NCBI RefSeq assembly: GCF_014356525.2
Contig: NC_052511.1
Coordinates: 17,087,236-17,151,235 of the forward strand
Direction of reading: 5' to 3'
DNA from: Nilaparvata lugens
Taxonomy: Eukaryota > Arthropoda > Insecta > Hemiptera > Delphacidae
Length of the DNA: 64,000 bases
The notes beneath the pieces are model-generated. The model made no database searches. It was not told where the DNA came from and was given only the letters and a program-made list of their open reading frames with translations. Both the position numbers and the translations under genes were made by a program. Below, piece after piece: positions 12,150-23,482 of this stretch (position 1 is its first letter; each line of letters opens with the position of its first letter).

Positions 12150-13224
12150 TGCTCATTAATTGAAACCGGTTAATTATTATTGATATGTTCATAGCAATGA
12201 ATTGAGTTCATTGATAGTTGATCAATGATAAAAGTCCAACTATTTGAATAGTCACTTTTTTGTTATTAAATAAAACGACTAGCAGTCAATTCTCTTCAAT
12301 AAATGAATTTATTCACTTAACGTGACAACGAGATCTTTCGGCAAGTCTGCAATCATTCTTTGTGATCGTAAATTTGAATAGTCTAACTAACTTGAAAACT
12401 ATGATGATTCATGAATAAAATATACATGTATGTATAAGTGAGTATGAGTAAGATATATACATATATGAATGTTCAAATAACGCGATCTAAAAAAATAACA
12501 GGTCAAGTCTTTTCAGGAAAACTGCTTCCTTTTTCATCGACTGCTTTATTTATTTAATTAATTTCTTCAATCATTCAGAATTACACAGCTTATACAGAAA
12601 AGTACCAGTTTGGGCTCACGCCCAAAACTGTTCCAATGTGTTTGGTGAAACACGGATTCTTCTCATGAAATAATAATCATAACGCTTTTGAAATAGAATT
12701 GTTTTTCTGAGCACTTGATTAGTAAAGTAAATTCGTATGGCTTTTGTTGGTGAGGAGTCCCTTGCGAGAAGGTCTCATCATAGAGTAAAGATATTCAAGA
12801 TTATTAAATATCCTAGATTATTTGTCTCTGGTCTCACCCACAGAGTAAATAGAATGTAATTCTCTCAGGTCTCACCTCGTCTGAATATATCACTTAAGTC
12901 GTCAATGTGGTCTTACAACTGTCATACTTCAGCCGAGACCGACAATTTGACGTGCCCATCATATAACACGGGACTTTTGACTTGACTAGTGAATGGGAGT
13001 GATAATAAAGAGAGATTAATGGATCTATAGTTTCAGTTTGACACCAAATTAACATAAATTCAAAATATCATAAGATCTTAGTCAGTGGAGCTGGCCTGAA
13101 GCTTTTATACTTCCAACGGGAGTACCGGGAAGACGTCGCTTATCTAAACTGAGCGATTAGATATCACGCTAAAAGCTGAGAGAATTACTTCCAAACTTAA
13201 CTCATTCTTGAGTTTCTGAGAGTG
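12150..13224. other. AT-rich DNA without a recognisable gene
   Basis: No gene seen. At 12740-12910 the word GGTCTCA recurs four times with spacing of about 50-60 bp and short pieces between are similar, a weak local repeat. Confidence 0.4.
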
Positions 13225-13392
13225 AAAATATGGTGGAGCGGCAAATGTAGCTACAAGATTAAGAGTGTTGAATGTGATGCATGTATTCAAATGTGACGAA
13301 CCATACAGCGCCACCAGAGTTCGCCACCATCTAATAGCAAGAATTAAATGCAACACTTTCAAGCTTGAAGCTACATTCACTGCTCCACTCAT
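13225..13392. repeat. diverged TIR element (GGTGGAGC family)
   Basis: GGTGGAGCGGCAAATGTAGC at the left is matched by GAAGCTACATTCACTGCTCC at the right, and the arms continue through AGAGTGTTGAATGTGATGCA / TTAAATGCAACACTTTC. The element at 36879-37043 has the same end sequence (TGGAGC..GTAGCTTCAAGCTTGA), so both belong to one family. An 88-codon open frame on the minus strand across it is a by-product. Confidence 0.65.
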
Positions 13393-14123
13393 AGTAATAA
13401 TCATTCGCAACGAGAATTTTTAAGATTTTATGAACGATGGTCGCTCAGGGGATAGTGTAGCATTGGCCTATTGTCTATTGCTGATATTCATTATGTATAA
13501 GATTGAAGATTGAAGACTGATTCAGATTCTTGTCTGTGGAACCAGCTCTGCAAGTCTTACTACAAAGTTGATTATTTTTATGTTGGTAGGATCAGAACGT
13601 ATTAAACAGATAAGAACTCCACAAGATGGAGAATTTGAAAAAAGAGCGAGTGAGTTTTCTTACATAAGATACGAAAGCATGAATAACAGAACGTCCCATG
13701 AGACATCCACGTAAATGGTATTACCACAGTTATCTCAATTTTCGGAAACGATTATATATGAGGGTCTACTATGAACTGCTTATTGTGTGCTCTTTCTCTC
13801 GACACGAGAGAAGATTCTCTCAAGTCGAAGGGATTACATGTAAAATATAAAATACGACCAAAAACTGATGCTAATTTGTGAACTCTGAGACTAGACTATA
13901 ATATCATAAATCTACACAGATTATCAGAACTAGAAATGTCAATATTGAAATTCGGTTTTTGGGGAATAGACTACTGTCTCGATTGCAACATAATGAAGTG
14001 ATAGTAAAAGAGTGATGTTTTGCATGTGATTTTTTTGATTGGAGGATTCTAATTCTCAACAATATAAAATTTTCTACATGAATCCGAAAACAAGATTCTG
14101 ATTGGCATGATTTCGGTCCTCAG
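13393..14123. other. no gene recognised
   Basis: AT-rich sequence with no feature I can support; it ends in the pyrimidine-containing acceptor (TTTCGGTCCTCAG) of the candidate exon at 14124. Confidence 0.4.
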
Positions 14124-14204
14124 GAGGACTGGAAGATGTGCGCCAGGAACTTATGAGGATCTATGGAGCTCAGGGAAGTCCGAAACGTATTCTTCGACCA
14201 CGAA
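14124..14204 (+). CDS. candidate internal exon, parent gene unknown
   Basis: An 81 nt segment lies between an acceptor (GGTCCTCAG at 14115-14123) and a consensus donor (CGAA|GTAAGT at 14204/14205). Its length is a multiple of three, and the frame that starts with two bases of a split codon is open with an ordinary protein composition; it includes EDVRQELMRIYGAQGSPKR. A second frame is also open. I do not recognise the product. It is on the same strand as the CCHamide-2 exons 3.3 kb downstream but could not supply a signal peptide. A non-coding 5' exon remains possible. Confidence 0.45.
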
Positions 14205-15673
14205 GTAAGTCGATATACTACAGTCGATACAAACTTTCTGATCACCGACATTGTAGCGAAATTTTTTTTTCAATTTTTAACATCTGATTCACAGCTCTAT
14301 TTAAGAATAGTCCCGAATACTTTATTCAATTGCTCATTCAAACAATAACAATGAATCTCCAAAAATGTATAATATTTTGCTGAATAAAATTCGTGAAAAA
14401 TTGAACACTTACGCTTGTGACAACTTAAAAACTTGATTAAAATCAAACACACTAACATCCTCAATATTAAAAAAAATGAAACAACTCTAGAAACTGAATT
14501 CGTCTAACTCAACTGAAACTTACACTGAAACTCTCAACATATTTGAACTATCGAAATTGTCGACCCTATGACATATTTTTTGAAACGAAAACTACAATAC
14601 CAGGCAAGGCTATCATGCTTACTCAATATTATCATATTATTGGAAGTGTGTGGCTGTCCACAAATAAATGAATACGCCATGAAAGCACTTAAATGAAACA
14701 ACATAGATATAGTTTGATGAGATTGAATCAGATAGGTACCAGATAGATGGATGAATTAAATAGAAACGTAACGAGTAACGAGTATTTGCTTGAAATTGAA
14801 TTTTGACAACACTGATGACTACAACTTTACAAATTATAATAATTTTACATCTCGAACTAATTTAGAACAAAACTTATGTATTGTTCCAACAGTTATATTC
14901 AGCATGACTATGAATATTGTGTAACCAACCCTAATGGAGTGTAGAGAAAATAACTGTCAAGAATCTGAACATTAAACAAAATAGCTATACAAAGTGATTT
15001 GACTTCAATAAAATAGAAGACGAAACCGTTTTAAAGATGAAACTCAATACTCAGAACATGAAAAGATCACTTTTTGAAACTTGCAAATCTGATGTTTTGA
15101 GTTACTCCCACATTCAAACTCAATTGAATTGCTTGTATAAAGCAAATATGAGCTATAATTCAAGCTGGTAGTATCCTCTCACTAATGAAAACCACCAGAC
15201 AACAAATATATTAATTCTCATCAGCCTCATGCTATCGCAAAAGATGCACAATATGTGTGGGATGAAGGAACAGTGTGGGTTTATCAGTAGACTACTCGTT
15301 AGTATATTATTTTGTTTGGATTTGCACACTCTAGGATTTCGGATTTGGGAAAATGCCCCCAAGAAAATAATTTTCTCTTGGTTAAAACTGATCTGTGAAA
15401 CAGGGACACGACTACGCAACCGTATTAATTGTTTGAATTTGAACTCTCTAGGGTTTTTTATTTGGGAAATTCCCTCTGAAAAGTAATGTTCTCTCAGTTG
15501 TAGGTGATCTACTCATCTTGGATTGGTTGGAACAGAGAAACGGCTACTAATCTCAGTTTAGAATGTCTTGATCAATCTCTGTATAGTGGTTTTCGAAATG
15601 TTATGTAGATTCAAGTAGGGAAATTCCCAAGAATTTGCGGGGGTTGATCTGTTTCACAATTTTTCAACAGTCA
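14205..15673. repeat. AT-rich DNA with a diverged direct repeat
   Basis: No gene seen. At about 15296-15400 and 15420-15520 a 100 bp unit is repeated in diverged form (shared skeleton: TGTTTG-ATTTG, CTCTAGG, ATTTGGGAAA, TTCTCT, TGATCT), and a third weak trace follows near 15590-15660. Open frames of 85-88 codons on both strands across this repeat are not supported as genes. Confidence 0.4.
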
Positions 15674-15823
15674 GAGCCGGTTGCACAAAAGCCGGTTGAA
15701 TTTTAACCGTGATTAATTCCACGAGAACCAATCAAAGAAGCCGTATCAAAAAGACCTTCTCCAATTAGGTCTCGTAAAATTAATCACGGTTAAAATTTAA
15801 CTGGCTTTTGTGCAACAGGGTTT
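15674..15823. mobile_element. palindromic MITE (GGTTGCACAAAAG family), full copy
   Basis: Starts CCGGTTGCACAAAAGCCGGT, ends with the complement (CTGGCTTTTGTGCAAC), and is self-complementary through GTGATTAATTCCACGAGAAC on the left and its partner on the right. Other copies, full or partial, are at 41590-41720, 42683-42832, 44160-44290, 45417-45507, 46900-47020 and 51042-51126, making it the most frequent small element of this window. Confidence 0.9.
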
Positions 15824-16020
15824 CAGCTTTGCAAATTATACTCTGCTTACCTCTAGTAGATTTTTGTGAAATATCAGTTGAAGTCTCATGGCCAAATTAA
15901 AAAATTACTCTGTTTATCAGAGTAAATTCATTTTTGTAACACACTTCTCTAGCTGGAACTGAAATTTTACATGTAGCCTAAATCATTCTTTGTGGCTCTG
16001 ACACTTTTGGCGAAAAAAGA

Positions 16021-16140
16021 GGAGTGGTGTTGGACAGCAGAGAGAGATTGAGAGCGAGAGCGAGAGGGTGAGAGAGAGTGTGAGAGAGGGTGAGAGTGTG
16101 TGAGAGAGAGGGAGTGAGACATCGAGTAAGAGTGGGTGGA
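16021..16140. repeat. GA-rich low-complexity tract
   Basis: A purine tract of GAGA, GAGC and GTGAGA units. Three overlapping minus-strand open frames across it (about 62-89 codons, Ser/Leu/His-rich) are products of the repeat and are not called as genes. Confidence 0.85.
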
Positions 16141-17345
16141 AAAGGGGAAATGATATGAAAGTGTGTGGCAAGCCAGAGGAAAAAACTTTTCACACAAAGC
16201 GAGATTCTTTCAGTATTTTTGTAGAAGCGAATAAGCACAGCGGTCATAATAATTTATGAGGCAGAGGCAAGACACATCAAAGGGAGATAGATACATGAGA
16301 AGAGCGAGACACGTGCTACTGAGTATGAGCCTTTTGTTGAGAGCCGAGTTATGTATATTTCCACGCAAATACATTGGACCCACAAAAGATCAGCCCTGTA
16401 GAAATAATAGTGTTCGGGTTAGATCTATATCCTCACACTTCAACAAAGGATTGCACTATTTAATCCTACTTGCATTGTTTAGTTGGATCCTTTGAGTCTT
16501 AAAAAATGCACACAATTTCAATTTGAATAGATACTAATTCAACAGGCTTGTATAGAATTATTTGAGAGTAGTTTTCTTTTATCCATTTTCCTGTTTGTTC
16601 TACTAAAAGTTTCTGCAAGTAATGAAAAGGATTTTAGGTTCTCTATGAATGAGATTTACTCATAATGAATTGGGATTTCTGGTGATGAATTGATATTTAT
16701 GTTTGTAACTAATGTACATAAACGTGTGAATGGAAATATCTTCTTCAACCATTTTCTCTGAAAATCTTTCACAGTCTTGCAACGGTTCTAACAATTTTAT
16801 AAATTATAACAATATTTATATAGTGTTGATTTTACTATATTTTGGTAATGATGATTGCATTTAAAGCATGTTCGTACATTAACAGTATCTTCAGTTATAT
16901 CGCAATCAATAGCTTTTTTGTCAATTTTGGAACAGAAAAAGTTAGAGATTCGTCATTTTCTATTCTCTTCTTATACAATTTTAATGGTCGCTTATTTTTG
17001 TAAATTTTACTTGAAATAATCTTCCTTTAACAAAGCAGCTCCAGTTATTGATATGTCTCAGAGTCTTGAAAATGAACTATATCTATGAATAATTCATTTT
17101 GTAGGCCTCAAAATCCTACATTTTCCCGAATGTTATCAACTCAGTATTTTCCCGCTTCATGTATATTATGATTATGTTGCAATAAATTTATCAATACCAG
17201 TAATGATCCGTGATTACAAAATTAGAACTAAATCTTAATGTAAATGTAAAATAAATTCATAAATTGAATGAATAAAATTAATGTACCGGTAACTCTAAAA
17301 TTTAATGACTTGTACAAACGACAAGAATTGATAATGATAACGATT
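16141..17345. other. no gene recognised upstream of CCHa2
   Basis: Searched for a short exon that could encode the CCHamide-2 signal peptide (ATG, hydrophobic run, then a donor). The 79-codon open frame at 16256-16495 starts with a very basic sequence and lacks a clear signal peptide, so it is not accepted. The missing exon may be further upstream or outside the window. Confidence 0.4.

Positions 17346-17391
<46 letters not shown>
17346..17391. repeat. (GAT)n microsatellite
   Basis: Fifteen uninterrupted GAT/ATG trinucleotides. On the minus strand it reads as a run of 15 histidines within a 73-codon frame that has no other coding sign. Confidence 0.95.
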
Positions 17392-17551
17392 CTGGTTTTC
17401 CGAATTATTAATCTGTAGATGATTCTCTTTTCATTTGGAAAGGAAAAAGCCTGATTGTTCCCAATAGAATTGCCTATTTTGATTATAATGTATTCATAAA
17501 AGCGAATCATATTCACACAAAATAGCCTAACAATTTATCTGTTATTTCCAG

Positions 17552-17730
17552 AGGGATGTGCATCTTTTGGCCACTCATGTTTTGGCGGTCACGGAAAAAG
17601 AGCTGTAGAAGAAATTCTTCCTCCAAGGGACTATGACATGCCTATGCCTTCTTCGGACAACGCCATGGATGAACAGAGGCTTGCTAATAATGAAATCGAA
17701 CCTGACATAGTGCCTATTCTCAGGCAATGG
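17552..17730 (+). CDS. CCHa2: CCHamide-2 neuropeptide precursor, mature-peptide exon
   Basis: The exon follows a good acceptor (TTATTTCCAG, AG at 17550-17551). After two bases of a split codon it encodes GCASFGHSCFGGH (17554-17592) and then the amidation and dibasic cleavage signal GKR (17593-17601). The pattern Cys-x6-Cys-x-Gly-Gly-His-Gly-Lys-Arg is diagnostic of CCHamides; an initial Gly-Cys and Gly-Gly-His ending fit CCHamide-2 rather than CCHamide-1 (Ser-Cys, Gly-Ala-His). The two cysteines form a disulfide in the family, and the product is a secreted, amidated brain/gut peptide acting on a CCHamide GPCR in feeding and growth control. An acidic linker follows, ending in LRQW. The end at 17730 (TGG|GTTGGT) is chosen because it joins in frame to the exon at 18731; a donor at 17735 is an alternative. 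The frame stays open to 17985, but that part is AT-rich and intron-like. The signal-peptide exon was not found. Confidence 0.88.
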
Positions 17731-18730
17731 GTTGGTATCTATACTAATCATGAGTTATTTTTAAAAAATGTTATAGACGAATTTCATAGATTTAAAAAAT
17801 ATAGTTTTATTTTTGTCACATCTGCATTTATTAGATTTGTACACATGACTGCAGTTTCGTTTAAGAAATGCCACAATAGACTTGATTCCATATCGATGTT
17901 GAGTGGTAGAAAAGATTTAAAAGTCCTAACTCTGCCAAATAAAGATTTTTTTATCATTTCATTTCAATATCAATTCCTATCATAAATTTGATATTTTCAA
18001 TTTTCACTCAAATATTCTGTTCTCAATTGATTGTTTATCCATGTAATCATAAAATTATCTATCATAATTATCTAATGGTTATCATAAATTCTACTCATAA
18101 ATCCATCAGATCCATCGAGCAATACGTACATTCTATTCCAATAATCTTATTTAATACGAGTAAGTTTAGGCTAATATTATAGTAAAATCAATTTTGAATA
18201 GAGTAATGGAAGAAATTAATAATAATGTATGTAAATTAATACTATGTGGATAAGTAAAATAATTTATGTTTTTATGATTTGAAATTAGGCTACTCTTATT
18301 ATTTATTACTCAACTTTAATGTTAGCTTCAACTGAAAAATATTTCTTCCTCATTCTATAGCCTTGGAAGCGATTAATAAAAAGTGAATTAATATGGATAG
18401 TTTTTGTTATTATTATTTTAAACTATCGGATTACTCAACTTTAACGCCAACTTCAACTAAAAAATTATATTTCCGTATTATACTCTTGAAATAAAACAGT
18501 GGAAAATTACATTGACGACGAATTACCAATATGAATGAGAAGATGTTGCATTATTTTTGAGTGTTTGAAAATTTCATAATCATATAGGTATATTTTTTGT
18601 GTAGGCTTTAATGCTCTAATGAGTCAACATAGTTAATTTATCAATTTTCGCAAAAACCTCTGTGAATTCCGTAAATAAATTGAAAAACTTCTGTAAATTC
18701 CGTGAATAAATTTAATAAATTCTGTTTCAG
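17731..18730 (+). other. probable CCHa2 intron
   Basis: AT-rich sequence between the mature-peptide exon and an acceptor TCTGTTTCAG. It starts GTTGGT and ends CAG. Imperfect AT-rich duplications are present (for example TTACTCAACTTTAA at about 18307 and 18432). The 115-codon and 64-codon open frames in it are read-through and chance frames. Confidence 0.5.
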
Positions 18731-18775
18731 CTGCTCTCATATCGGAATCGGCAACTTGGCTCAGGACTGAAGTAG
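18731..18775 (+). CDS. CCHa2: probable last coding exon of CCHamide-2 precursor
   Basis: After acceptor TCTGTTTCAG (AG at 18729-18730) the sequence in phase 0 reads LLSYRNRQLGSGLK and a TAG at 18773-18775. Joined to the LRQW end of the preceding exon it prolongs an amphipathic, basic stretch and gives about 73 residues without the signal peptide, in keeping with the small size of CCHamide precursors. If the alternative donor at 17735 is used the frame changes and the ending would be about 20 residues longer. A candidate poly(A) signal AATAAA lies at 19056-19061. This exon is an inference from splice signals and frame; cDNA would settle it. Confidence 0.5.
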   Translation: MLSYRNRQLGSGLK

Positions 18776-20037
18776 ACAATTTTCTAATGTTCCTGTTTTA
18801 TTTTTCAACTCTGAAGACTCCTTCCAGAATCAATTAGGCCTGCATTTGAAATCCTCCTTAATGGTTGCAGAAGTTATAAGATCTTAGCTTATCATACTCT
18901 TGAAAATATAAATACTTCTCTTTCAACCATACATCTACCATATAACAACTTACAATATATAATTTTTGTTGTACTATCAATATTTTTCATTGTTTTCGCT
19001 CACATCATATCTATGTACAATTAAGCTGTGTACATATTTAAAACAAGCATATCATAATAAATTATTCCTTAATATGCTGTTATCATTGTACTAGTCTACC
19101 ATCATATTATTATGTAGTTCTATAATTAGACTGCAAAGATTATTGTTTAATAGTGAGAATCTTGAATAAAAATTATAAAAAATGAGAGTATAGCTGTTTA
19201 TAATTTATAAAAGTTTAATAAATGTTTAAGATTATCTCTATTCAATTATTTTCCAATCAAATCATCGCTCATCTTATTTCCTACTTTTTTATTTAGAAAG
19301 TTCAAGTTTTTCAGAATTGCTTCATTGTTAGCTATATAGTGATTTTGAGTTTGAATAAGATTAACATTCATGAAAAATAGAATTGATTGTTCGTTTACGT
19401 GTTGGGAACTTATTGGTAAACGAAGATTAACATACACTTTGATCAAAATAATTATAATATTATTCTCAATTCCAATTATAAATAAGAAATATTATCCCCA
19501 ACTCTTGAAACTCACTCGTTCTCAAATCTCAAACTGAGGTTAAATAATTCAAATAAAACACTTCACTCACATGGGCTACTTTTCAACAAATTAATAAGGA
19601 AAAAAATCAAAATCTTGTAGTAACCTTTATATTTTAAAAACTTTAAAATAGTTCAACAACTAGTTTCGACCCTAACTCAAGTCATTTTCAAGACGTAGCT
19701 TAGGTCTTACTACAAGATTTTTATATTGTTCTTATTGATGATTCAAATGCATTCTATATCGGTACCTAGTCACTATTTTCCATTGAAAAGTTTAATTTAT
19801 TATTGGTCAAATTTGATTTGAAATGATTCTATATGAATTTATTCCATCTTTCACTTTCAAATTATACGTGAACATACAAGATAACGTCTTACTGATACTC
19901 CTATGACATACAATCGTCAACCAGGAACACTGATGAAATGTGAAAGTAGGCCCATCCTCATCTATGAACAAAAATTTGCTAAGTGCGCCAGAGATTTAAT
20001 AATATTTGAATCTATCCAAATATGTTATGAAATATAC
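18776..20037. other. 3' flank of CCHa2; no gene recognised
   Basis: AT-rich. Candidate poly(A) signals at 19056-19061 and near 19164. At about 19610-19730 a short imperfect inverted repeat (AAATCTTGTAGTAA / TTACTACAAGATTT) is present. Confidence 0.4.
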
Positions 20038-20067
20038 TCACAAAATATTGGAGTTTACGAAAATTCA

Positions 20068-20560
20068 TCATAAATGGTCAATGTGTCCTCCATTGGCTGC
20101 ACGGACGACATCTAGTCTGTAGCTTAATTCATGCCAAACTGAGCGTAGAGGTGCGTACAGACTTACGCGCCGCAAACATGAGTAATTCACTTTTAATCAA
20201 CTGATTATATCTGTATTTCTACAGAAACGGTGAGATTCAGATAAAAAAAGCTTGACATCAGCTGATTAAAAGTGAATTGCTCATGTTCGCGGCGCGTAAA
20301 TCTGTACGCACCTTAAGGTGTCATCTGTCACTGAAGCTACAGCCGCTGATATTTGGGGTTTCAGTTCATCAATGTCACGTGGTAAGGGAGGAACGTAAAC
20401 ATGTTGTTTAACATCCCCACAGGAAAAAATTGCATGGTGTTATGTCAGGGGCCCTAGGAGGCCAAGAGTGTAAAGCTTGGTCTCGTGGTCCTGTACGCGC
20501 TATCCAACGTTGAGGCAAGTTCTCATTGAGGAAACTGTGAACATTGTTGTGCCAGTGCAG
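20068..20560 (-). pseudogene. Tc1/mariner-superfamily transposase, 3' fragment
   Basis: Read on the minus strand, the fragment shows a late-catalytic-domain signature (APDITPCNFFLWG), a frame shift just after it, then VPPLPRDIDELKP, and ends in VVRAANGGHIDHL before a TGA at 20070-20068. The order and wording are those of the C-terminal part of arthropod IS630-Tc1/mariner DDE transposases. The 163 bp MITE at 20150-20312 interrupts it. The N-terminal two thirds are absent. The last codons and following bases (about 20038-20071) are repeated in inverted orientation at about 20584-20619, so the fragment is the body of a foldback derivative. Confidence 0.8.
20150..20312. mobile_element. 163 bp MITE (GGTGCGTACAG ends), second copy
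   Basis: Same ends and inner palindrome as the MITE at 7151-7308. It sits inside the transposase remnant: transposase similarity stops at one MITE end and resumes at the other, which independently fixes its boundaries to within a few bases. Confidence 0.9.
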
Positions 20561-20619
20561 GAAATATATTTATATTGAACATTTATCATGCATTTTCGTA
20601 AACTCCAATATTTTGTGAT

Positions 20620-22284
20620 TATTTAAGTATGCTAGTGTTAGCCCTTCTTCCTAATAAATATAGCTATTTAAAATAGGGTCATTCTTTTTTTGTACACACT
20701 GTAATATGTAATGAGTTAAATTATGAATATGTGATAATACATTTTTATCAAAAAAAAAAAAAAACTTCAAGACGGCCATGGCATCTCGTTGTGACTTGCG
20801 AGTACCAATGTTAACATCACAATATTAAGAATCGAATTCTTTTTCAGTAATTGAATTGTTGACATAGCAATTACTTTGTAATGTCTGGTGCACCAACAGT
20901 CATGATCTCTCAAAGTGAACAAAAAGAAAACCCCTCTGGCTTCTGGCATGGCACAAAGGAGATTTTTCCTTTGATGATAAAGAAGAATTTCTGCTCTGAT
21001 TTGAAGCCGGAATTCAGTCGTCTTCAAAAAGTAAAAGAACTATTGTGAGGTGATGGGAAATGTCCAAAGATTTTAAACTTCAAATATTTGAAAAGTAATA
21101 AATATTGACAGTAGACAGTTATTGATTTATTAGAAGAAAGGCGTGAGATACTGTACCTCTCAGATCTCATTCATTCTGATATCTGTCATCCATTTTATTT
21201 CTGCTTTAACATTTCTCAAGTTTATCATTGCATTTTGAATGACATATTTAAGTCTCGACAGAAGAATTCAGAGAATCTTCGACAGAATTACAAGAACAAC
21301 TATGATGGAAATGTTATAAGATTCATAAGGTGGTAGAATTTTATGGTAATATTCTATCTTTGCTGAAAGATATTCCTAACGGGATCATTTCAATGTTTCA
21401 TGTTTGATGATTTATTGTCAATTCAAGAAAGTATCAATGAATGTCTTGTGAATAGTGCTATTCTAAATGAATTATCGATTGATTAATGTGTGATTAAACA
21501 AATTCATCAGCAATTTGAAGCACATTATTTTCGAAGATTCATTAAATTTGTTTTATTGATTTTAATTTTCATCTCCTTCAAGAAGAATCGGAAGTGCATG
21601 GAACCTTTTTCCAAATTATTTCATTTAAAGCAATAAATTAGCAATGTGAAGCACATTATTTTCGAAGATACATTGAATTTGTTTTATTGATTTAAATATT
21701 TATTTCCAAGAAGAATCGGAAAGTGGAACCTTTTTCTAAATTATTTCATAAGATAAATGAGGAACGATTTTTTTCAATAATTAATAATTTCCAATATTTG
21801 TTCAATAATTCCTGGAGATAATATTATTCTGAATTATAACTGAATAATATAAGAGTATAACTACATTACTGAATCTGATTATGGAATATTTTGATAAGAT
21901 TTTTAAGGATCTCTTATCTACTGATTCAAATTATAATGTAGCCTATATGATAGCTTCAAAGTGAATCATTAATGTGGTAGGTATCATTGCAAAACGTGTT
22001 TTATACATCATTTGTAGGTCCAAGTATAACTTCAAAGAGTATTTTTTAATTCGTTTTTGAACTATTTTTCACGACACTACAGTCAATTTTTTTGGATGAA
22101 AATTATTAAAACTAATCCTCACGTGTGGAACACTTTTTGATTTTTGAATCCATTTTCAACACTCTCAGTATTTTTTTCATTTGGACTCCAGCGGAAAAAA
22201 ATTCATTTCTGTCAACATTTTATTGATCTTCAAGTAGCCTATAACATGAATGTAATTGTGTTTTTTCTTCAGGCTACTTTTGAA
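20620..22284. repeat. AT-rich DNA; local direct repeat
   Basis: No gene seen. A direct repeat of about 100 bp occurs at roughly 21510-21635 and 21640-21760 (AGCACATTATTTTCGAAGAT and GAAGAATCGGAA in both). An 86-codon minus-strand frame at 21027-20767 has no family resemblance. Confidence 0.45.
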
Positions 22285-22605
22285 TATAAATAAAAATATA
22301 AATCTGAGTACCCTTTTTAAATTATTTCGAATTGAAGTTGCTTTCCATGACAAAACACTATATTTTATAGTAACTTTGTTGTAGTTCAGACACTGTGTTA
22401 CTTGTAAATATTTGAAAAGAACACTAACTTTTGTTGGAGTATTGAGGAATGCATTCCCCACTCATTCAGTATTGAAATGCATTCCTCAATACTCCAACAA
22501 AAGTAGCCCAAGTGTTTTTTCGAATATTTACAAGTAACACAGTGTCTGAACTACAACAAAGTTAAATTATTTCGTCACGACATAAGGGTACTCAGATTTA
22601 TAGCC
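22285..22605. mobile_element. foldback element (about 320 bp)
   Basis: Outer ends TAAATCTGAGTACCC (left) and GGGTACTCAGATTTA (right) are inverted; the inner arms TTTGTTGTAGTTCAGACACT...CAATACTCC and the complement (22470-22565) match over about 95 bp. A third, single copy of the arm (TTTGTTGTAGTTCTGACACT) follows at about 22646-22700. Open frames of 94 and 101 codons on the minus strand overlap these repeats and are not called. Confidence 0.75.
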
Positions 22606-23010
22606 TATTTACATAAATTTCATGTCTAATGAATAAAATAGTATCTTTGTTGTAGTTCTGACACTGTGTATCTTTGTAAATATTTGAAAAACACTTATAG
22701 TGTTTTCCGTGTACTCATGAAAAGCAACATCAACAATATTATCCCCCTCATTTACAAAGGGAGTTGTATAACACAACGAGAATACAATCGAGTTTCCCGT
22801 ACCAGGAAAACAATCACTGTTTGCAGACAACAATGATTTGCCGGACAACAGTCGTCTCATTAGATGATGTCCATTGAATGGAGCATAACATAGGGTACTC
22901 GATAAATTCAACAATTCAATTAAGGGAAGAGCATAATTTTGATAGATGACGTCGATGTAGCTACGGTTACGTTTCCAATCATCGTAATGTGGAGAATATA
23001 AAGCTGAGTA

Positions 23011-23190
23011 CCCACATATCAGTTACAGTGAACGTCACCGATATAATAAAAATATAATTCACATGAGTTCTAATGAGAGAATTCCCACTCATCCCGGTCG
23101 AGTGAGTATGAATACTCACATTAGAACTCATGGGAATTATATTTTCACTGTACCGGATACGTCCACTGATATGATATGTGGGAATAACAT
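23011..23190. mobile_element. foldback element (about 180 bp)
   Basis: CCCACATATCAG on the left is matched by CTGATATGATATGTGGG on the right; inner arms TATAATTCACATGAGTTCTAATG and its complement are also inverted. No coding capacity. Confidence 0.7.
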
Positions 23191-23482
23191 ATAACGCTAC
23201 TGCACTCGAATCTGTTTCTACTGAAGGTAATACACAGGTATATGTCTCCTATAAGAGGTACCTAGGTATGTCTCCATGTACCAACCATAACACTCTAAGT
23301 ACTAACTGTACTACAGAATTCAATCAAGTTCCTTCTGCTAGGGTACCAAGGACTACCATACCTATTATACTATTAGTACAATAGATCATTAGTGTGTTGT
23401 ATAGATGTGGTCTATAAAACAGAGATATATATGGCTTCCTATCACTGTACCCTAGTAATTTTTTTTACTTTTATTAAGAACT

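Noticed and set aside
14418..14465. Minus-strand exon ending in a GTAAGT donor
   Set aside because: Open frame and donor exist, but the acceptor region is poor; chance cannot be excluded.
15967..16247. Three overlapping minus-strand frames rich in Ser, Leu, His
   Set aside because: Products of a GA-rich tract, open in all three phases.
17295..17516. Minus-strand frame with 15 histidines
   Set aside because: It is the translation of a (GAT)n microsatellite with no other coding sign.
22177..22914. Minus-strand frames of 94 and 101 codons
   Set aside because: They overlap foldback arms and low-complexity DNA, with no family resemblance.
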